A stretch of DNA of 15,719 bases from Thermoplasmatota archaeon (GTDB lineage Archaea > Thermoplasmatota > Thermoplasmata > RBG-16-68-12 > JAJISG01), in contig JAJISG010000160.1 in the NCBI GenBank assembly GCA_022848835.1, forward strand, positions 1 through 15,719. The letters run 5' to 3'. Positions 13,361 through 15,719 of the stretch are shown one piece after another (the first letter of the stretch is position 1; each line of letters begins with the position of its first letter). Below the pieces are notes generated by a model. The model was not told the DNA's origin. It made no database searches and was given only the letters and a program-made list of their open reading frames with translations. The position numbers and the translations under genes are program-made.

Positions 13361-14527
13361 ATGAAAGACTGGAAGATAGATACGCTGGCTACTCACCTCG
13401 CCCAGGAGGGGTCGCCAGGGCCTGTGGTTGACCCCATCGCAGTAAGTAGCACCTATACCCTGAAGGACGTGAAGGAGGGGGCCCGCTTCGCTCAGGAGAA
13501 AGCCCCCACCACATTCTACTCTCGTTGGGGTACTCCCACAAATCGTCTGCTGGAGAAAGCCGTAGCCGCTCTCGAGGGAGGGAGCTATGCCATCGCCACG
13601 GCCTCGGGAATGGGCGCAATATCCTCAGCGCTACTCGCGATGATCGGCAAGGGAAGTCATATCGTCTCGGGTAAGAGCCTGTACACCGCGACCACGGAGA
13701 TGATGATTCGCCACCTCCCCAGGTTCGGGGTGGAGACGAGCTTCGTCGACCCCTCTCGGGAGGGGGCCTTCGAGGAGGCCGTGAAGGAGGGGACCTCCTT
13801 GATCTACCTGGAGACGCCGGCAAACCCAACGATGCTGATCACCGACATCTCCGAGGCCGTTAGAGCGGCGAGGGAGGTGGGTGCAGTGGTCCTTGCGGAT
13901 AACACCTTTGCGACGCCTATCAACCAGCGGCCCCTAGAGCTCGGCGTCGACATCGTCCTGCACTCGGCGACCAAGTACCTGGGTGGCCACTCAGACGTCA
14001 TCGGTGGGGTGATAGTGACCAGGGAAAGGGAGCTCTTCGAGAGGATCTGGGAGACATACAAGCTCCTCGGCCCTACCCTGGGAGCGGTGGACGCTTTCCT
14101 CATCAGTAGGGGGATAAGGACTCTTCCCTTGCGGGTTCGGAGGCATAACCAGATCGCTCAAGCCCTTGCCGAGTTCCTGGAGGGCCATCCCATGGTGTCC
14201 CAAGTGTACTATCCGGGTCTAAGGTCATTTTCGCAGTACGACCTGGCGAGAAGACAGATGAAGGGTATGGGAGGCATGCTCTCCATCGAGTTGAAGGGGG
14301 GATACGATGCAGCAGTGGCGCTCGTCGAAGGCCTTGAGGTGGGCCGTCTCGCCGTCAGCCTGGGGGGAGTTGAGACGTTGGTGGAGCACGCTGCGAGCAT
14401 GACCCACGGACCCCTCACGCGGAAGGAGAGGCGAGCGGCTGGAATTCCCGAGGGACTCGTGAGGGTTAGTGTAGGCCTCGAAGACCTGGAGGATCTGAAA
14501 GAGGACTTTGATCAGGCCCTGAGGTAG
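13361..14527 (+). CDS. Cys/Met metabolism PLP enzyme (cystathionine gamma-synthase/lyase family)
   Basis: A fold-type I PLP enzyme of 388 residues in the trans-sulfuration family. Markers are VDPIAVSSTYTL, the phosphate-contacting Tyr/Arg in FYSRWGTPTNRLLE (about 52-65), SGMGAISSAL, YLETPANPTM, ADNTFATPINQRPLELGVDIV, the Schiff-base lysine in HSATKYLGGHSDVIGG (Lys205), and VSLGGVETLVEHAASMTH near the C-terminus. This level of sequence cannot separate cystathionine gamma-lyase, cystathionine gamma-synthase, O-acetylhomoserine sulfhydrylase and methionine gamma-lyase. Its place in homoserine-derived metabolism pairs it loosely with thrC in this window. ATG 13361 has GGAG 6 bases upstream and starts the family's usual KIDTLATHL, so the 12 extra residues from ATG 13325 are unlikely. 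Its 3' end overlaps the convergent alkyltransferase by 16 bases. Confidence 0.92.
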   Translation: MKDWKIDTLATHLAQEGSPGPVVDPIAVSSTYTLKDVKEGARFAQEKAPTTFYSRWGTPTNRLLEKAVAALEGGSYAIATASGMGAISSALLAMIGKGSHIVSGKSLYTATTEMMIRHLPRFGVETSFVDPSREGAFEEAVKEGTSLIYLETPANPTMLITDISEAVRAAREVGAVVLADNTFATPINQRPLELGVDIVLHSATKYLGGHSDVIGGVIVTRERELFERIWETYKLLGPTLGAVDAFLISRGIRTLPLRVRRHNQIAQALAEFLEGHPMVSQVYYPGLRSFSQYDLARRQMKGMGGMLSIELKGGYDAAVALVEGLEVGRLAVSLGGVETLVEHAASMTHGPLTRKERRAAGIPEGLVRVSVGLEDLEDLKEDFDQALR

Positions 14528-14988
14528 TCGGGGTCCTTCAGCACCCCCTCCATCTTGAGCAGGTTGATCTTCCACTCGATGCCCGCGCTGAAGCCCCCCA
14601 GGCTCCCCCCGCTCCCCAACACTCTGTGGCATGGTATGACGACACAGGACCTGTTCTTGCTCAGCGTGTAGCCCACGGCTCTGTAAGCCCTCGGATTCCC
14701 GATCTCCTCCGCTATCTCCTTGTAGCTCTTCACAGCTCCATATGGAATCCTGCGGGTGGCCTGAAGTACCTTGACCTCAAAGGGCGTGTAGCCGGAGAGA
14801 TCCACGTCATACCGGGAGAAATCTACCCGCTCTCCCTCGAAATACCTCAGGAGATTCTTGGACAACTTCGTCTCCATCTCATCTCCGGGGTGTTCCGTAT
14901 CGTTGGTGAGGACGATGCCTCTAGCCTTCGCACCCTCCTCGCAGATATCCACCCTTCCAAACTTCGTCCTAAGGGATGTGACCTTCAT
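14512..14988 (-). CDS. ogt: Methylated-DNA--protein-cysteine S-methyltransferase
   Basis: A suicidal DNA-repair protein that takes alkyl groups from O6-alkylguanine onto its own Cys. The C-terminal domain is complete. It has YTPFEVKVLQATRRIPYGAVKSYKEIAEEIG, the Arg finger region in PRAYRAVGYTLSKN, the acceptor Cys in VVIPCHRV (Cys120), and GGFSAGIEWKINLLKMEG. The N-terminal domain is short and poorly conserved, as usual. ATG 14988 gives 158 residues and has AGGG 8-9 bases upstream; GTG 15024 would add 12 residues. It lies close behind the acyl-CoA synthetase gene on the same strand and overlaps the convergent cystathionine-family gene by 16 bases. Regulation is not evident. Confidence 0.93.
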   Translation of the reverse strand: MKVTSLRTKFGRVDICEEGAKARGIVLTNDTEHPGDEMETKLSKNLLRYFEGERVDFSRYDVDLSGYTPFEVKVLQATRRIPYGAVKSYKEIAEEIGNPRAYRAVGYTLSKNRSCVVIPCHRVLGSGGSLGGFSAGIEWKINLLKMEGVLKDPDYLRA

Positions 14989-15039
14989 CCTATCGACCCT
15001 AAGATGGGCCTCCTCCCTTATCACCTTAACGAGCTGCCC

Positions 15040-15719
15040 TCAGGACGACTCGGATTGAAGAAGGATGCGGGCGTCCACCACCTTGCATCCCATCCCCTTC
15101 TCGAACACCAGGAAGGGGTTGATGTCCACCTCGCTGATGTCGTGGAAGTGTTCCACCATCTGGGAGAGGCGCTGCAGGTACTCCCTCAGGGCGTCCACAT
15201 CCGATGGAGGCTCACCCCGAACCCCCTCTAGGATCGGGTAGCTTCTGATTCTCCTGATCATCCGCGCGGCATCCATGTCCGTCATGGGGGTCAACCGAAA
15301 GACCACGTCCTTCAGGACCTCCACGTAGATGCCGCCGAGGCCGAAGAGGATCATGGGGCCGAACTTCTGGTCCAGCTTCATTCCCATGATGGTCTCCTTC
15401 CCGCCCCGGGCATACTCCTGGACCATGAAACCCTCTGCCTCGATGCCCTTGGACTCGAGTCGCGACTCTATGGTGCCGTACTCTCTCCTCAACTCCCCGT
15501 GGTTTCTGATGTCCAGCTTTACAGCGCCGTACTCCGTCTTGTGGACCATTTTCGGGTGTACTGCCTTGAGGACTACAGGGTAGCCGATCTCCCCAGCCGC
15601 CTCTAGGGCATCCTCCAGGTTGGAAACCAGCCTGGTCTTGACTATGTCGAAGCCATAGGACTCCATTAGAGCCAGGGCCTCCATCTCACGCAGCCGACTC
15701 CTCCCCTCCTCCTTAGCAC
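15040..15719 (-). CDS. ADP-forming acetyl/acyl-CoA synthetase beta subunit (ATP-grasp), partial
   Basis: An ATP-grasp protein of the acetyl-CoA synthetase (ADP-forming) or succinyl-CoA ligase-like family, which conserves energy by making ATP from acyl-CoA. The frame stays open to the window edge with AKEEGRSRLREMEALALMES, the normal N-terminal helix, so the ATG at 15684 is internal and the true start is outside. Visible features are YPVVLKAVHPKMVHKTEYGAV (nucleotide-binding region), QEYARGGKETIMGM, GPMILFGLGGIYVEVLKDV (the Gly-rich phosphate loop) and VDINPFLV near the end. At least 225 residues are present, close to the usual 230 of a separate beta subunit, but fusion to an alpha domain outside the window is also possible. 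Substrate range is unknown; together with acyl-CoA dehydrogenase it fits peptide or fatty-acid degradation. Confidence 0.9.
   Translation of the reverse strand, partial: AKEEGRSRLREMEALALMESYGFDIVKTRLVSNLEDALEAAGEIGYPVVLKAVHPKMVHKTEYGAVKLDIRNHGELRREYGTIESRLESKGIEAEGFMVQEYARGGKETIMGMKLDQKFGPMILFGLGGIYVEVLKDVVFRLTPMTDMDAARMIRRIRSYPILEGVRGEPPSDVDALREYLQRLSQMVEHFHDISEVDINPFLVFEKGMGCKVVDARILLQSESS

Overview
The window is protein-coding DNA from an archaeon, packed with genes on both strands and with no intergenic gap over about 215 bases. The archaeal call rests on gene content: an archaeal-type Thi4 thiazole synthase, a geranylgeranyl-reductase-family flavoprotein beside a polyprenyl diphosphate synthase, an MJ1316/UPF0248 domain, an acetyl-CoA synthetase (ADP-forming) type ATP-grasp protein, a stand-alone AlaX and a VTE3-like methyltransferase. 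It also rests on promoter style: TATA elements lie about 26-28 bases before several start codons, which implies leaderless mRNAs. The DNA is GC-rich, so many long antisense reading frames are artefacts. I cannot fix the lineage from one window. Thermoproteota (Nitrososphaeria or Bathyarchaeia-like) or Thermoplasmatota are possible, and acyl-CoA oxidation plus possible quinone genes suggest a respiring heterotroph.

Layout. 1-1000: the tail of an MJ1316-domain protein (+) converges with alaX (-). 1050-2890: a VTT/DedA-like membrane protein and an acyl-CoA dehydrogenase (-). 2928-4506: thi4 overlaps a gene for an archaeal protein with a Cys/His-rich C-terminus (+). 4546-6794: a translationally coupled aminotransferase and FAD amine-oxidase-like pair (+). 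6842-7312: a PrxQ-like peroxiredoxin (+). 7309-11164: a minus-strand block running polyprenyl synthase, geranylgeranyl reductase, quinone-type methyltransferase and threonine synthase, with a possible small membrane protein on the other strand at 9167-9310. 11309-13213: a DtxR-family metal regulator (-) diverges from an FTR1-type iron permease (+) across a 213-base regulatory gap. 13361-15719: a cystathionine gamma-synthase/lyase family enzyme (+) converges with an O6-alkylguanine-DNA alkyltransferase (-), followed by a partial ADP-forming acyl-CoA synthetase beta domain (-) running off the window.

How the genes fit together. Iron handling forms one unit: the regulator, the permease and TTAGGT-type half-sites in the permease promoter, with a related site before the peroxiredoxin. 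The polyprenyl synthase, reductase and methyltransferase could make a saturated isoprenoid quinone or supply membrane lipid. Threonine synthase and the cystathionine-family enzyme belong to homoserine-derived amino-acid metabolism.

Points that stand out: (1) acyl-CoA dehydrogenase and threonine synthase both lack ATG/GTG/TTG at their conserved N-termini, and both have an in-frame CTG just after a strong Shine-Dalgarno sequence; (2) Thi4 carries Cys161 at the sulfur-donor position instead of the His of methanococcal enzymes; (3) the peroxiredoxin has two of its four usual catalytic positions changed; (4) there are candidate DtxR operators at the permease and the peroxiredoxin. I saw no tRNA, rRNA, CRISPR array, insertion sequence or prophage genes.
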